Positions 14,858 to 23,322 of a DNA stretch of 64,000 bases are shown here, piece by piece; the stretch's first letter is position 1; each line of letters starts with the position of its first letter. Both the position numbers and the translations under genes were made by a program. The stretch comes from AC-37 sp036389295 (GTDB taxonomy: Bacteria; Actinomycetota; Thermoleophilia; Solirubrobacterales; Thermoleophilaceae). The notes below the pieces were generated by a model, which searched no databases, was not told the origin of the DNA, and worked only from the letters and a program-made list of their open reading frames with translations. The DNA lies in the NCBI GenBank assembly GCA_036389295.1, contig DASVQB010000041.1, positions 62,001 to 126,000 on the forward strand, given 5' to 3'.

Positions 14858-16753
14858 CTAGGCCGTCGCCATCCGGTCGATCCGGGTGTCGGCGATCGGC
14901 TGGCCCTCAGCGGCGATCACGTGCAGCGCGGCGTTGACCAGCGCCAGGTGCGTGAACGCGTGCGGGAAGTTGCCGAGGTGGCGGCCGCTGTCCGGGTCGA
15001 TGTGCTCCGCGTAGAGCCCGAGCGGGCTCGCGAGCGCCAGCAGCCGCTCGCACAGCTCGCGCGCGCGGTCGACCTCGCCGATCTCGGCCAGCGCCGAGAC
15101 GAGCCAGAACGAGCAGACCGTGAACGTCTCGCCCTCGACCGCGAAGTCCTCGCTGTCGGGGCGCTGGCGCAGCACGAGCCCGTCCTCCACCAGCTCGTCC
15201 TCGATCGCGAGGACGGTCTTCCGCACCCGCTCGTCGTCGCCCGGCAGGAAGCGGACCAGCGGCATCAGGAGCAGCGACGCGTCGAGCGCGTCGGTGTCGT
15301 AGTGCTGCGTGAACGTGCCGCGCTCGCTCAACGCGTTCTCGATCACGTCGTCGCGGATCTCGCGGGCGGCCCGGTCCCACTCCGCGGCCAGCTCGTGCTC
15401 CTGCCTCAGCTCGGCGAGCCGCGCGCCGCGCTCGGCGGCCACCCAGCACATCACCTTCGACGAGGTGAAGTGGCGCGGCTTGCCGCGAGCGGCCCAGATC
15501 CCGCGGTCCGGCTTGCGCCAGCTCTCGACGGCCCGGCCGACGAACCCGGTGACGAGCGGCCAGATCCGCTCGGGCAGCCGGTCGCGGCTGCGCGCGTGCA
15601 GGTAGGCGGCGTCGAGCATCGCGCCCCACACGTCGTGCTGCTCGTAGCGGTGCGCGGCGTTCCCGCAGCGGACCGGCCGCGAGCCCTCGTAGCCCGATAG
15701 GTGGCCCAGCTCCCGCTCGTCGAGCTCGCGCCGCCCGTCGATCGCCACGATGTTCTGGACGCCGGCCCCCTCCTCCGCGAGCTCCGCGAGGAAGTAGAAG
15801 AAGTCGTCGGCCTCCCAGTCGAAGCCGAGGCTGTAGGCGCCCCACAGCGCGAACGCGGCGTCGCGCATGAAGCTGTAGCGGTAGTCGTAGTTGCGCTCGC
15901 CGCCCGAGACGCGCGGCAGCGACGTGGTGGCGGCCGAGGCGATCGCCCCCGTGGGCGCGTAGGTGAGCCCGCGCAGGGTCAGCGCGCTCCGCTCGAGCTG
16001 CGCGCGCCACGGGTGGTCGGGGAACTCGCCGCGCGAGAGCCACTCGCGCCAGTACGAGTTCGTGTGGTCCATCAGCTGGAACGCGTCGTGGAAGCTCTTC
16101 GGCCCGCCGTGCTCCGACCACGAGATCGCCACGTACGCGACATCGCCCTCGCGCAGGGTGGTGCGCGCGGTGGCGCGCGCGCCCTCGAAGCCGACCCGCA
16201 TGTCGGTGTCGAGCTGGAGCTCGACCGTGCCCTCGCCGCCGGTCGCCACCGCCTCGCAGTAGCCCGAGCCGGTGTAGCGCCACTCCGCCTCCGCGCCGCC
16301 GTAGTCGAAGACCGGCTCGCACTCGAGCTGGAGGTCCACGATCCCCTGCGCGCAGCGGGCGGTGCGGACCAGCACGTGGTGGGCCTCCCAGTCGCTCGGC
16401 GGGCGGTGCTGGCGGTGGGCCCGCTCCTCGACGTGGTGCCAGGGGCCGACCGTCAGCGCGTCGCGGACCATCAGCCAGCCGGTGCGGGTCTTCCAGGTCG
16501 TCTCCAGCACCACGCCGCCCGGCAGGTAGCGGCGGGCCGCGGGGACCTGCGCGTCGGCGGGGCCGAGGCGGAAGCGGCCCGCGTCGCGGTCGAGGATCGC
16601 GGCGAACACGCTCGGCGAGTCGAACTGCGGCAGGCACAGCCACTCGACGTTCCCGCTGGGCGCGACGAGCGCCGCCACCTCGCCGTCGGACAGGAACCCG
16701 TAGTCCCCGATCGGGGGGAACGAGCTGCGGGCGTGCAGGGCCTGGGACTCGAT
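14858..16753 (-). CDS. Glycoside hydrolase family 15 (glucoamylase/trehalase-like), apparent ATC start
   Basis: The product has 631 residues if read from ATC 16753, or 606 from the first conventional start (GTG 16678). The N-terminal supersandwich domain begins FPPIGDYGFLSDGE and WLCLPQFDSPSVF. The (alpha/alpha)6 barrel includes NYDYRYSFMRDAAF, GNAAHRYEQHDVWGAMLDA and YAEHIDPDSG/GNFPHAFTHLALVNAA, all typical of bacterial GH15. The segment between 16753 and 16678 reads IESQALHARSSFPPIGDYGF, which belongs to the conserved family N-terminus. The true start must therefore lie upstream of the GTG. TAAGCT (16761-16766) ends 7 bases before the ATC. It is cytoplasmic and probably acts on an alpha-glucan or trehalose; the exact substrate is unknown. 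Confidence 0.82.
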   Translation of the reverse strand: MESQALHARSSFPPIGDYGFLSDGEVAALVAPSGNVEWLCLPQFDSPSVFAAILDRDAGRFRLGPADAQVPAARRYLPGGVVLETTWKTRTGWLMVRDALTVGPWHHVEERAHRQHRPPSDWEAHHVLVRTARCAQGIVDLQLECEPVFDYGGAEAEWRYTGSGYCEAVATGGEGTVELQLDTDMRVGFEGARATARTTLREGDVAYVAISWSEHGGPKSFHDAFQLMDHTNSYWREWLSRGEFPDHPWRAQLERSALTLRGLTYAPTGAIASAATTSLPRVSGGERNYDYRYSFMRDAAFALWGAYSLGFDWEADDFFYFLAELAEEGAGVQNIVAIDGRRELDERELGHLSGYEGSRPVRCGNAAHRYEQHDVWGAMLDAAYLHARSRDRLPERIWPLVTGFVGRAVESWRKPDRGIWAARGKPRHFTSSKVMCWVAAERGARLAELRQEHELAAEWDRAAREIRDDVIENALSERGTFTQHYDTDALDASLLLMPLVRFLPGDDERVRKTVLAIEDELVEDGLVLRQRPDSEDFAVEGETFTVCSFWLVSALAEIGEVDRARELCERLLALASPLGLYAEHIDPDSGRHLGNFPHAFTHLALVNAALHVIAAEGQPIADTRIDRMATA

Positions 16754-16760
16754 GGCCGCG

Positions 16761-16766
16761 AGCTTA
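16761..16766 (-). promoter_or_regulatory. -10 element TAAGCT of the GH15 gene
   Basis: Ends 7 bases before an in-frame ATC, the same spacing that elsewhere in the window marks leaderless ATG/GTG starts. No ATG, GTG or TTG lies in frame between it and the conserved N-terminus. Confidence 0.45.
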
Positions 16767-16832
16767 CATGCGGCCCTGGCGGCGCCGGCCCGGTCGGCGC
16801 GGGCAGCCGTCCGGGTGGCCGGGGGCGCGGCT

Positions 16833-17450
16833 CTAGCCGGAGGCGCGCCGCGACCAGAAGCTCGCGCGCTTCTTCGCGCCGAGCCAGTTCAGGCCCACGT
16901 GGATGTGGTTGCGGTGGGCCGTCGTGTCGTCGACCTTCCTGCGCCGGCCCTTCGAGTCGTAGCAGGCCGAGTAGGGATGGAGGCCGCCCGGCCCGCTCCA
17001 CCACGAGCGGCAGTTCCAGATGATCTCCTGGATCCCCATCCGCCGGGCGAGCGCGTGGTCGTTCCCGAGCTTGTCGGGCGCGAGCCAGAGCCGGACGAGC
17101 CGGTCCGCCTCGCGCTTCTGCGCGCTGTCGTGGACGTCGAGGTGCCAGTCGATCGCGCGGCCCTCGGCGTGGAGGCTGTAGTTGGACGCGCCGAGCTTCT
17201 CGCAGCGCATCGTGCCCCAGAACGAGCCGCCGGCGTTCCTCTCGAGCCACGCCTTGAGGGCGAGCGTGCCGGGCTGGGGCGCCTTGCGGCAGCCCTTGGC
17301 GTAGTCGTAGCCGTAGTCGTCGACGGCGATCGCCCCCAGCGCGTCGGCGGGGTTCGTCGCCGGGACGGCCGCCGCGGGGGCGGGCGCGACCGCGGCGGCG
17401 AGGGCCGCGAGGGCGGACGCGAGCACGGCGAGACGGCGGGCCATGCACAT
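16833..17450 (-). CDS. Secreted M15-like (ARB_07466-type C-terminal domain) protein
   Basis: The product has 205 residues with a signal peptide (about 1-28). The mature part holds HAEGRAIDWHLDV and, near the end, HRNHIHVGLNW. The H-x-x-GRA-x-D and H-x-H pattern is that of the M15-related zinc fold seen in D-Ala-D-Ala carboxypeptidases and in extensin-like domains. Peptidoglycan-directed activity is possible but not proven. Cysteines near residues 55, 84, 144 and 160 could form disulfides. The start may be the ATG at 17450 or that at 17444. It follows the M20 peptidase gene but is separated from it by a hairpin. Confidence 0.7.
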   Translation of the reverse strand: MCMARRLAVLASALAALAAAVAPAPAAAVPATNPADALGAIAVDDYGYDYAKGCRKAPQPGTLALKAWLERNAGGSFWGTMRCEKLGASNYSLHAEGRAIDWHLDVHDSAQKREADRLVRLWLAPDKLGNDHALARRMGIQEIIWNCRSWWSGPGGLHPYSACYDSKGRRRKVDDTTAHRNHIHVGLNWLGAKKRASFWSRRASG

Positions 17451-17479
17451 CTCATCGGCACCTCGGAGCCCGGACTTGC

Positions 17480-17496
17480 GTCCCCGGACCGGGGAC
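17480..17496 (-). terminator. Hairpin after the M20 peptidase gene
   Basis: GTCCCC (17480-17485), loop GGACC and GGGGAC (17491-17496) begin 4 bases past the M20 stop codon on the minus strand. Confidence 0.55.
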
Positions 17497-17500
17497 CCGC

Positions 17501-18634
17501 CTACCCCAGCTCGAGCAGCACGGCCGTCAGCGCCAGCGCCACCTCGGCGCGGGAGCGCAGCGACTCGGCCAGGACGAACTCGTCCGGGTTGTGCGCCCGG
17601 CCGCCGCGCGGGCCGAGGCCGTCGATCGTCAGCGGGACGTGCGTGGAGACGTGGCTCGCGTCGCTCGCTCCGCCGCGCTCCACGCCGATGACCGGCCGCC
17701 CCAGCACCTCGCCGGCGCGCGCCAGCGCGTCGCGGGTCGTCTCGCGCGCGTCCATCCCGGGCCAGAGGCGGACGATGGTCGCCTCGAGGCGGACTCCGCC
17801 GACCTCCTCGGGCACCGCGGCGACCACGCGGTCGAACGCCTCGATCTCGTCCGCCCGCATGTCGCAGAACAGCTCGCCGCTCGCGGGCACGACGTTGAAC
17901 GCGTCGCCGCTCGTGAGGATCGTGGGCACGGCGGTGAGCCGGTCGGGCCCGGCCGGGTCGTGCTGCTCGGCCACCCGCTGCGCCGCGACCGCGAGCGCCA
18001 GCAGGGCGTTCCGGCCGCGGTCGGGGGCCGAGCCCGAGTGCGACGAGAGCCCGTGGCCCGTGACCTTCAGCGTGCTCGCCGCCTTGCGCCTGACGATCAC
18101 GCCCTCCTCCCCGTCCGGCCCGAGCTGGCCGGCCTCGAAGCAGAGGCAGGCGTCGAAGCCGTCGAAGCGGTCCACGTGGTGGAGCCCCCCCACGCGCCAC
18201 TCCTCGTCGTTCACGAGCAGCAACGCGACCTCGGCGTACGCCTCGGGCCGCTCGGCCAGCGCGTCGAGCAGCGCGATCGACAGCGCCACCCCGCCCTTCA
18301 TGTCCACGGTCCCCGACCCCACGAGGCGGTCCCCCTCGCGCGTCATCGGCCGGTGCGCGGCGTGCGCGACGACCGTGTCGAGGTGGCCGAGCAGCAGCAG
18401 GCGCCGCGAGCCGGTCCCGCGCAGCCTGGCGAGCAGGTCCGGCGCGTAGCCCTCCGTCGAGCAGGGGATCCGCTCGACCTCGGCGTCGTCGGGCAGGAGC
18501 GCCGCGCACACCGCCACGGCCTCCTCGGCGCCGTGCCGGTCGCCGGACGGCGACGAGACGGCCACGAGCGCCTCCAGCTCGCGCTCGGCGCGGCGGCCCA
18601 GGCGGGCGGCGTGGGACTCGACCCAGGGATGCAT
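17501..18634 (-). CDS. M20 family metallopeptidase/deacylase
   Basis: The product has 377 residues and no signal peptide. LLLGHLDTV (metal-binding His, catalytic Asp), GSGTVDMKGG (bridging Asp), LLVNDEEW (catalytic Glu pair) and the dimerisation-domain SSHSGSAPDRGRNA segment match the M20A group, which includes ArgE, DapE and carboxypeptidase G2. It would hydrolyse an amide bond in an N-acyl amino acid or dipeptide using two zinc ions. Exact substrate assignment needs a family tree. It is leaderless from ATG 18634: GATACT (18641-18646) ends 6 bases upstream. Confidence 0.85.
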   Translation of the reverse strand: MHPWVESHAARLGRRAERELEALVAVSSPSGDRHGAEEAVAVCAALLPDDAEVERIPCSTEGYAPDLLARLRGTGSRRLLLLGHLDTVVAHAAHRPMTREGDRLVGSGTVDMKGGVALSIALLDALAERPEAYAEVALLLVNDEEWRVGGLHHVDRFDGFDACLCFEAGQLGPDGEEGVIVRRKAASTLKVTGHGLSSHSGSAPDRGRNALLALAVAAQRVAEQHDPAGPDRLTAVPTILTSGDAFNVVPASGELFCDMRADEIEAFDRVVAAVPEEVGGVRLEATIVRLWPGMDARETTRDALARAGEVLGRPVIGVERGGASDASHVSTHVPLTIDGLGPRGGRAHNPDEFVLAESLRSRAEVALALTAVLLELG

Positions 18635-18640
18635 CGCGTC

Positions 18641-18646
18641 AGTATC
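18641..18646 (-). promoter_or_regulatory. -10 element GATACT of the M20 gene
   Basis: Ends 6 bases before the ATG at 18634, with no ribosome site. Confidence 0.45.
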
Positions 18647-18688
18647 GGGCCTCGCGCCACCGTGGCGCCGGGCCGGCGGCCACAGGGC

Positions 18689-19948
18689 TCAGTCGGGCAG
18701 CCTCGCCCGCGACTCGCGCGCGGCCCAGGCGAACACGCCGCGCGCCATCGTCGAGGCCTCCGCGGCCGCGCGCCGCTCGTTGACCTCCGCCCGAGCGCGC
18801 TGCGCCGCCTCGAGCTCCGGCGCGGCCTGGGCGGCCAGCTCGGCCAGGTGGCCGGCCAGCCGCAGCTCGCCTGCCTCGGCCAGCTCGAGCGCCCGGTCCG
18901 CGAGCCGCGCGCCGCCGCCGGCGAGCGCGGCCAGCTCCTCGGCCAGCATCCCGTCCGGCGCCGGCTTGAGCCGCGCCGGGTTGCCGTCGTACCAGCCGCC
19001 GTAGAGGCGCCAGAGGTTGCGCACCACGAACTCCGGCTCGTCGTAGATCGGGTGCAGGTAGGGGCGGTCGAGCAGCTCCACCGGCGCGCTCACCTCGTGC
19101 AGGATGCGGTCGAGCGGCGCACCCTCGTTCATCAGCGCGAGCGTCTGCTCGACGAGCGACTCGAGCAGCGCCGCGCTGTCCTCGAGCGCCGCGCGCACCC
19201 GCACGGCGCCCTGGACCGGCAGCCCGTGCCCGGGCAGGAGCAGCTCGGCGTCGAGCTCGGCCATCGCGCGCAGCGCCTCGACCCAGTCGCGCGGGTAGCG
19301 CTGCGCCTTCTGCGGGTTGCCGGCGTTGGGGACGGCCCAGATGAACAGGTCGCCGCAGCACAGGGTCCGGCGCCCGGGCACCCAGGTCCAGGTGTGGTCG
19401 TCGGTCTCGCCCTTCGCGTGGTGCAGCTCGAACCGCTCGCCGCCCACCTCGATCGCGAGCGACTCGCGGTAGGTCTCGTCGGGGTAGCGGTAGTCGGTCG
19501 GCCAGACGATCCCCTCGATCTGGAACTGGCGCGAGTTGATCGCGCCGTTGTAGCCCGCGGTGAGCTTGTAGCGGTCGAACCGGCGCGGCACGTTCTCGTG
19601 GGCGACCACGCGCGGCGGCAGCAGGCCGCGCTCGGCGGCCTCGGCCTCCCAGAGCGGCACGCCGAACACGTGGTCCACGTGGCCGTGGGTGTAGACGGCG
19701 GTGTGGAGCGGCGAGTCCGACCAGCCGCGCATCGTCTCGTGGACGAACTGCGCGGTGGCGAAGCTGCCGGTGTCGAACAGCACCAGCCCGGCCTCGGTGT
19801 CGAACGCCGTGACGTTGGCGAACCCGGGAAGGAAGGCGACGCGATCGGCGACCTCCGTGAGCTCGCCCATGAAGCCCACGGGGTGATGGTCCTCGATCCG
19901 CTCCTCGCCGCGCCAAAGGCGATCGGCGAGCTCGAGCGCGTCTGCCAT
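18689..19948 (-). CDS. Alkylsulfatase-like MBL-fold hydrolase
   Basis: The product has 419 residues. The metallo-beta-lactamase motif is THGHVDHVFG. Further ligands lie in HHAKGETDDHTW and in ELLLPGHGLPV. After the MBL domain comes the all-helical dimerisation domain of the SDS-hydrolase (SdsA1) group (LHPIYDEPEFVVRNLWRLYGGWYDGNPA). The SCP2-like third domain of full alkylsulfatases is missing, which explains the shorter length. No signal peptide is seen, unlike periplasmic SdsA1. A GGAGGGAGGGC ribosome site precedes the ATG. It is divergent from the MFS transporter, which may handle a related compound. Confidence 0.82.
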   Translation of the reverse strand: MADALELADRLWRGEERIEDHHPVGFMGELTEVADRVAFLPGFANVTAFDTEAGLVLFDTGSFATAQFVHETMRGWSDSPLHTAVYTHGHVDHVFGVPLWEAEAAERGLLPPRVVAHENVPRRFDRYKLTAGYNGAINSRQFQIEGIVWPTDYRYPDETYRESLAIEVGGERFELHHAKGETDDHTWTWVPGRRTLCCGDLFIWAVPNAGNPQKAQRYPRDWVEALRAMAELDAELLLPGHGLPVQGAVRVRAALEDSAALLESLVEQTLALMNEGAPLDRILHEVSAPVELLDRPYLHPIYDEPEFVVRNLWRLYGGWYDGNPARLKPAPDGMLAEELAALAGGGARLADRALELAEAGELRLAGHLAELAAQAAPELEAAQRARAEVNERRAAAEASTMARGVFAWAARESRARLPD

Positions 19949-20005
19949 GCCCTCCCTCCCTTGCCGGTGCCGCGGGACCTTACCTCCGCTGATTGAATCC
20001 CGCCC

Positions 20006-21445
20006 GTGGGGGAGGAGCAGGCGCCCATGCTGCGGGCGCTCGACGAGGCACCGATCACGAAGCGCTACGTGGTGCTCGCGCTCGTGACGATGTTCGGCGC
20101 GGTCCTCGACCTGTTCGACTTCTTCCTGATCGCGTTCATCGTGCCGGTGGTCGACGACGAGTGGCACCTCACCTTCGGCCAGGCCACGGCCGTGCTGCTC
20201 AGCGCCGGCGTGGGCGCCGTCGGCGGCGCATTGCTCTGGGGCCGGCTCGGCGACCGCTACGGCCGCCGCCGCCCGCTGATCGCCGGCATCCTCGTGTTCT
20301 CGATCGCGACCGGCCTCGCCGCCGCCGCTCCCGACGACGGCTGGTGGTACCTCGCGCTGATGCGGCTGGTCGTCGGCGCCGGGGTGGCCGGGGTGGCGGT
20401 GATCGCGGTGCCGCTGACGCTCGAGTTCACCCCCACGCGGCTGCGGACCAAGCTGACCGGGTTCGTGACGACCGCGATGGTGCCGATCGGGATTCTCGCG
20501 GCCGCGCTCGCCGCCGGCCTCCTGGCGGACCCGCTCGGCTGGCGGCCGCTGTTCGCCGTCGGGATCTTCCCCGCCGCGCTGGCGCTGTTCGTCCGCAGCT
20601 ACGTGCCCGAGTCGCCGCGCTGGCTGATCGACCAGGGCCGCCCCGAGGAGGCGCGGCGGTCGATCGCCTACCTCCTGATGCGCGACGAGGACGAGCTGCC
20701 GCTCGACGCCCCGGCGCGCACCGAGCCGCCGGCGCACGGCTACCGCGAGCTGCTGCGCTACCGCGACAGCGTGGTGGTCACCGCCAGCGCGTGGTTCGGC
20801 GCCTCGATCGCGGTGGCCGGACTCGTGCTCTGGGGACCGACCTTCCTCAAGGAGATCCTCGACATCTCGAGCGACGACGCGGCCCTCATGTTCGTGTTCG
20901 TCACGCTCGGGTCGTTCGCCGGACGGCTGTTCTTCTCGTTCGCCCCGGAGCGCACCGGCCGCCGCGTGTGCGGCGTGATCATGGGCCTCGGCGCGGCGCC
21001 GCTCCTGTTCCTGGCCGGCCTGGCCGGCGAGAGCGAGCTCGCCGGCGTGTCGCTGTTCCTGCTGGCGCTCGTGGCCGCCAGCTTCTTCGTGGACGGCGGC
21101 TTCGCGAACCTCGCGCCGTTCACCCCCGAGGTCTTCCCCACCAGCATGCGGACGCAGGGGCTCGGGCTCGCCTGGGCGTTCAGCGGCCTCGGCCGCATCG
21201 TCGGCCCGCTCGCCGTGGGGACGATCGCCGGCACCGGCAACGACCCGATCGAGCCGGAGGCCGCGCTCGACGCGATGCTGCCCGCGTTCTCGTTCCTGGC
21301 CGCCGCCTCGCTGCTCGCCGGCCTCGTCTTCCTGCTCACGAAGGTCGAGCCCCACGGCCGCGACCTCGAGTCGCTGAACGACGAGCTGGTCGACTCGGCG
21401 GCGCGGCGCGACGCGGCCCGGCTCGAGCCGGCGCGCCCGGGCTGA
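20006..21445 (+). CDS. MFS transporter (sugar/aromatic-acid-type, 12 TM)
   Basis: The product has 479 residues and a GTG start at 20006. Twelve hydrophobic segments are visible. The cytoplasmic loop after TM2 reads GRLGDRYGRRRP, the MFS signature, and the end of TM6 reads PESPRWLIDQGRPEEA, the sugar-porter-type motif. It is closest in style to the sugar porter and aromatic-acid:proton symporter families; the substrate is unknown. TTGAAT ends 7 bases before the GTG, a weaker version of the leaderless pattern. It is divergent from the alkylsulfatase-like gene over 57 bases, suggesting uptake of its substrate or export of a product (inference). Confidence 0.82.
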   Translation: MGEEQAPMLRALDEAPITKRYVVLALVTMFGAVLDLFDFFLIAFIVPVVDDEWHLTFGQATAVLLSAGVGAVGGALLWGRLGDRYGRRRPLIAGILVFSIATGLAAAAPDDGWWYLALMRLVVGAGVAGVAVIAVPLTLEFTPTRLRTKLTGFVTTAMVPIGILAAALAAGLLADPLGWRPLFAVGIFPAALALFVRSYVPESPRWLIDQGRPEEARRSIAYLLMRDEDELPLDAPARTEPPAHGYRELLRYRDSVVVTASAWFGASIAVAGLVLWGPTFLKEILDISSDDAALMFVFVTLGSFAGRLFFSFAPERTGRRVCGVIMGLGAAPLLFLAGLAGESELAGVSLFLLALVAASFFVDGGFANLAPFTPEVFPTSMRTQGLGLAWAFSGLGRIVGPLAVGTIAGTGNDPIEPEAALDAMLPAFSFLAAASLLAGLVFLLTKVEPHGRDLESLNDELVDSAARRDAARLEPARPG

Positions 21446-21449
21446 GCGC

Positions 21450-21848
21450 CTAGCTCGCGGCCGAGCGCGCCCGGGCCACTACCTCGGCGTCCGGGTCGAC
21501 GTACTCGTTCAGCGCCGCGAGCTTGCCGTCGCGGACCGTCCAGCAGTGGACGAAGCCGTAGCCGGCCTGCACGCCGTCGAGCCGGCCGCTCGCGCGCCCG
21601 ATGGCGCATACGCGATCGCCCGAGGCCACGAAGTCCTCGAGCTCGAGGTCGAAGCCCTCCCAGGTCTCGGCGAGCGTCTGGAAGAACCCTCCGACCACCT
21701 CGTGCCCCCGGCCCTGCGCGCCGTGGGGAAGCACGTCGGGGGCGTTCCAGTCCACGTCCTCGGCCAGCAGGGCCATCACGGCGGGCACGTCGCCGCGCCC
21801 GAAGGCCTCGTATGCGCCGCGCACCAGCTCGGCGTTGTCGCTCGGCAT
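21450..21848 (-). CDS. SnoaL-like/NTF2-fold protein
   Basis: The product has 132 residues: an N-terminal helix (NAELVRGAYEAFGRGDVPAVMALLAEDVDW) followed by a curved beta-sheet (VGGFFQTLAETWEGF, VHCWTVRDGKLAALNEYVD). This is the typical SnoaL/ketosteroid-isomerase-like fold with a hydrophobic cone. No clear catalytic residue set, so function is unknown. The stop codon is 4 bases from the MFS stop (convergent). TACCGT (21857-21862) ends 8 bases before the ATG and overlaps the TAG of the last mce gene. Confidence 0.75.
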   Translation of the reverse strand: MPSDNAELVRGAYEAFGRGDVPAVMALLAEDVDWNAPDVLPHGAQGRGHEVVGGFFQTLAETWEGFDLELEDFVASGDRVCAIGRASGRLDGVQAGYGFVHCWTVRDGKLAALNEYVDPDAEVVARARSAAS

Positions 21849-21854
21849 CTCCCC

Positions 21855-23321
21855 CTACGGTAGCCGAGCCGGCCGCGTGCCGTCGTTGCCCTGCGGCTTC
21901 GAGCGCACCGGGTTGTCGCCGCGCTCGAGCCGTGGGAACAGCAGCGAGTCCCAGAGCTGCGGCGGCTGGACGAAGCACGGCGGCAGGCCCGGCTCGGGGT
22001 CGCGCTTCTCGCCGCCCGCCGGCTTGCAGTCGAACGACTCGGTGATGCCGAGCGGCCGGTTGCGCTTCAGGTAGTTCGGCGCCGGGTACGCGTTGCCCCG
22101 CTCGTAGTTCGGGCGCTCCTGCGCGAGGCCCAGGCTGCGCGCGTTCGTGTTCGAGAACTGGCGGCCGTAGTGGCGCGGCCCCTCGCCGGGCAGGCCGGGC
22201 ATCTTCGCGCCGACCGACGGCCCGCCGTTCATGATGAAGTCAGCGAGTTGCTCCTGCTCGTAGTTGGCGAACGACAGGATCGGGTTCAGCTCGGGCAGGT
22301 AGGAGTGGAGCGCGCCGAACAGCGGCTTGGCGCCGGTCACGAACTTGGCGGCGGCGGGCAGGTTGCGGCCGGACTCGGAGATCACCGGGTCGAGCTTGCG
22401 GAACACCGCCTTCAGGTCGGGCGACAGCTCGCCGAGGTCGTGCAGCGTCGGCCGGAGCTGGAGCGCCACCGGGATCAGGTCGCGGACGAGCGGGCGGGTG
22501 TCGGTCGCGAACGTGCGGAGCCGGTCGAGCGACAGCCGCGACTCCTCGAGGAACGTCGGGAAGATCCCGATCGTCTCCGCCAGCGCGTCGTCGCGCGAGG
22601 CGAGCGCCTCGAAGAAGCCGTTGGCGTTGACGATCAGCTCGCGGAGCTGGCCGCGCCGCTCGGTGAGCGCGTTCAGCGTGATCCCGGTGTTCCGCACGAG
22701 CTGCCGCAGCGCCGGCTCCTGCTCGTCGAGCACCTGGAGCGCCCGAGCGCCCGAGCCCGCGAAGTCGTCGAGGTTCCCGATCGCGTTGCTCAGGTCCTCG
22801 GAGCGGCCGTTCGAGATCGCGGTGGCGATCTCGCGGATCCAGCCGCGGAAGTTGTCGCGCGTCTCCTTGTTGAACGTCCTGACGATCTCGTCGAGCTCGA
22901 CCGACTCGACGATGTTCTTCGCCGGGATCGTCGCGCCGTCGTCGAGGTGCCGACCGCTGCCGGTGCCGGGCGTCAGCTCCAGGTAGAGCTGCCCCAGGAT
23001 CGACTTCTGGCGCGCGAGGATCCTGGTGTCGGCCGGCAGCGGCGCGAACTCCGGCTCGATCTCGATCTCGACCTCCTGGCCGCCGTCGCGCGAGAGCTCG
23101 AGCTTCGTGATGTTGCCGATGTCGAGGCCCGCCATCCGGATGTCCGCCGCCTTGGTGAGCAGCACGGTCTCCGGCAGGTGCGTCTTCACCCGGTAGCCCT
23201 TGGCCTTCATCGGGATGACGCCGCCGAACGAGATCCACAGGAACAGGAGCAGCCCGATGCAGGACAGCGCCCACGTCACCATCACGACTATCCGGCCTAT
23301 GCTCGGGGCTTCCTTCTGCAT
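21855..23321 (-). CDS. Mce/MlaD family protein, sixth gene of the mce run (position F)
   Basis: The product has 488 residues. A single N-terminal membrane anchor (about 10-35, ending ISFGGV) is followed by the Mce beta-barrel domain (ADIRMAGLDIGNITKLEL, LARQKSILGQLYLELTPG) and then a long helical region with repeated DLRP-type heptads. A Pro/Cys-containing C-terminal tail ends it. In mycobacteria six Mce proteins assemble into a hexameric tube that carries lipids across the envelope, powered by YrbE permeases and an MceG ATPase; neither partner is next to this cluster. The ATG begins one base after the TGA of the preceding mce gene. Confidence 0.88.
   Translation of the reverse strand: MQKEAPSIGRIVVMVTWALSCIGLLLFLWISFGGVIPMKAKGYRVKTHLPETVLLTKAADIRMAGLDIGNITKLELSRDGGQEVEIEIEPEFAPLPADTRILARQKSILGQLYLELTPGTGSGRHLDDGATIPAKNIVESVELDEIVRTFNKETRDNFRGWIREIATAISNGRSEDLSNAIGNLDDFAGSGARALQVLDEQEPALRQLVRNTGITLNALTERRGQLRELIVNANGFFEALASRDDALAETIGIFPTFLEESRLSLDRLRTFATDTRPLVRDLIPVALQLRPTLHDLGELSPDLKAVFRKLDPVISESGRNLPAAAKFVTGAKPLFGALHSYLPELNPILSFANYEQEQLADFIMNGGPSVGAKMPGLPGEGPRHYGRQFSNTNARSLGLAQERPNYERGNAYPAPNYLKRNRPLGITESFDCKPAGGEKRDPEPGLPPCFVQPPQLWDSLLFPRLERGDNPVRSKPQGNDGTRPARLP
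21857..21862 (-). promoter_or_regulatory. -10 element TACCGT of the SnoaL-like gene
   Basis: Ends 8 bases before the ATG at 21848. Its last base is the first base of the TAG stop (21855-21857) of the upstream mce gene. Confidence 0.45.
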
Positions 23322-23322
23322 C

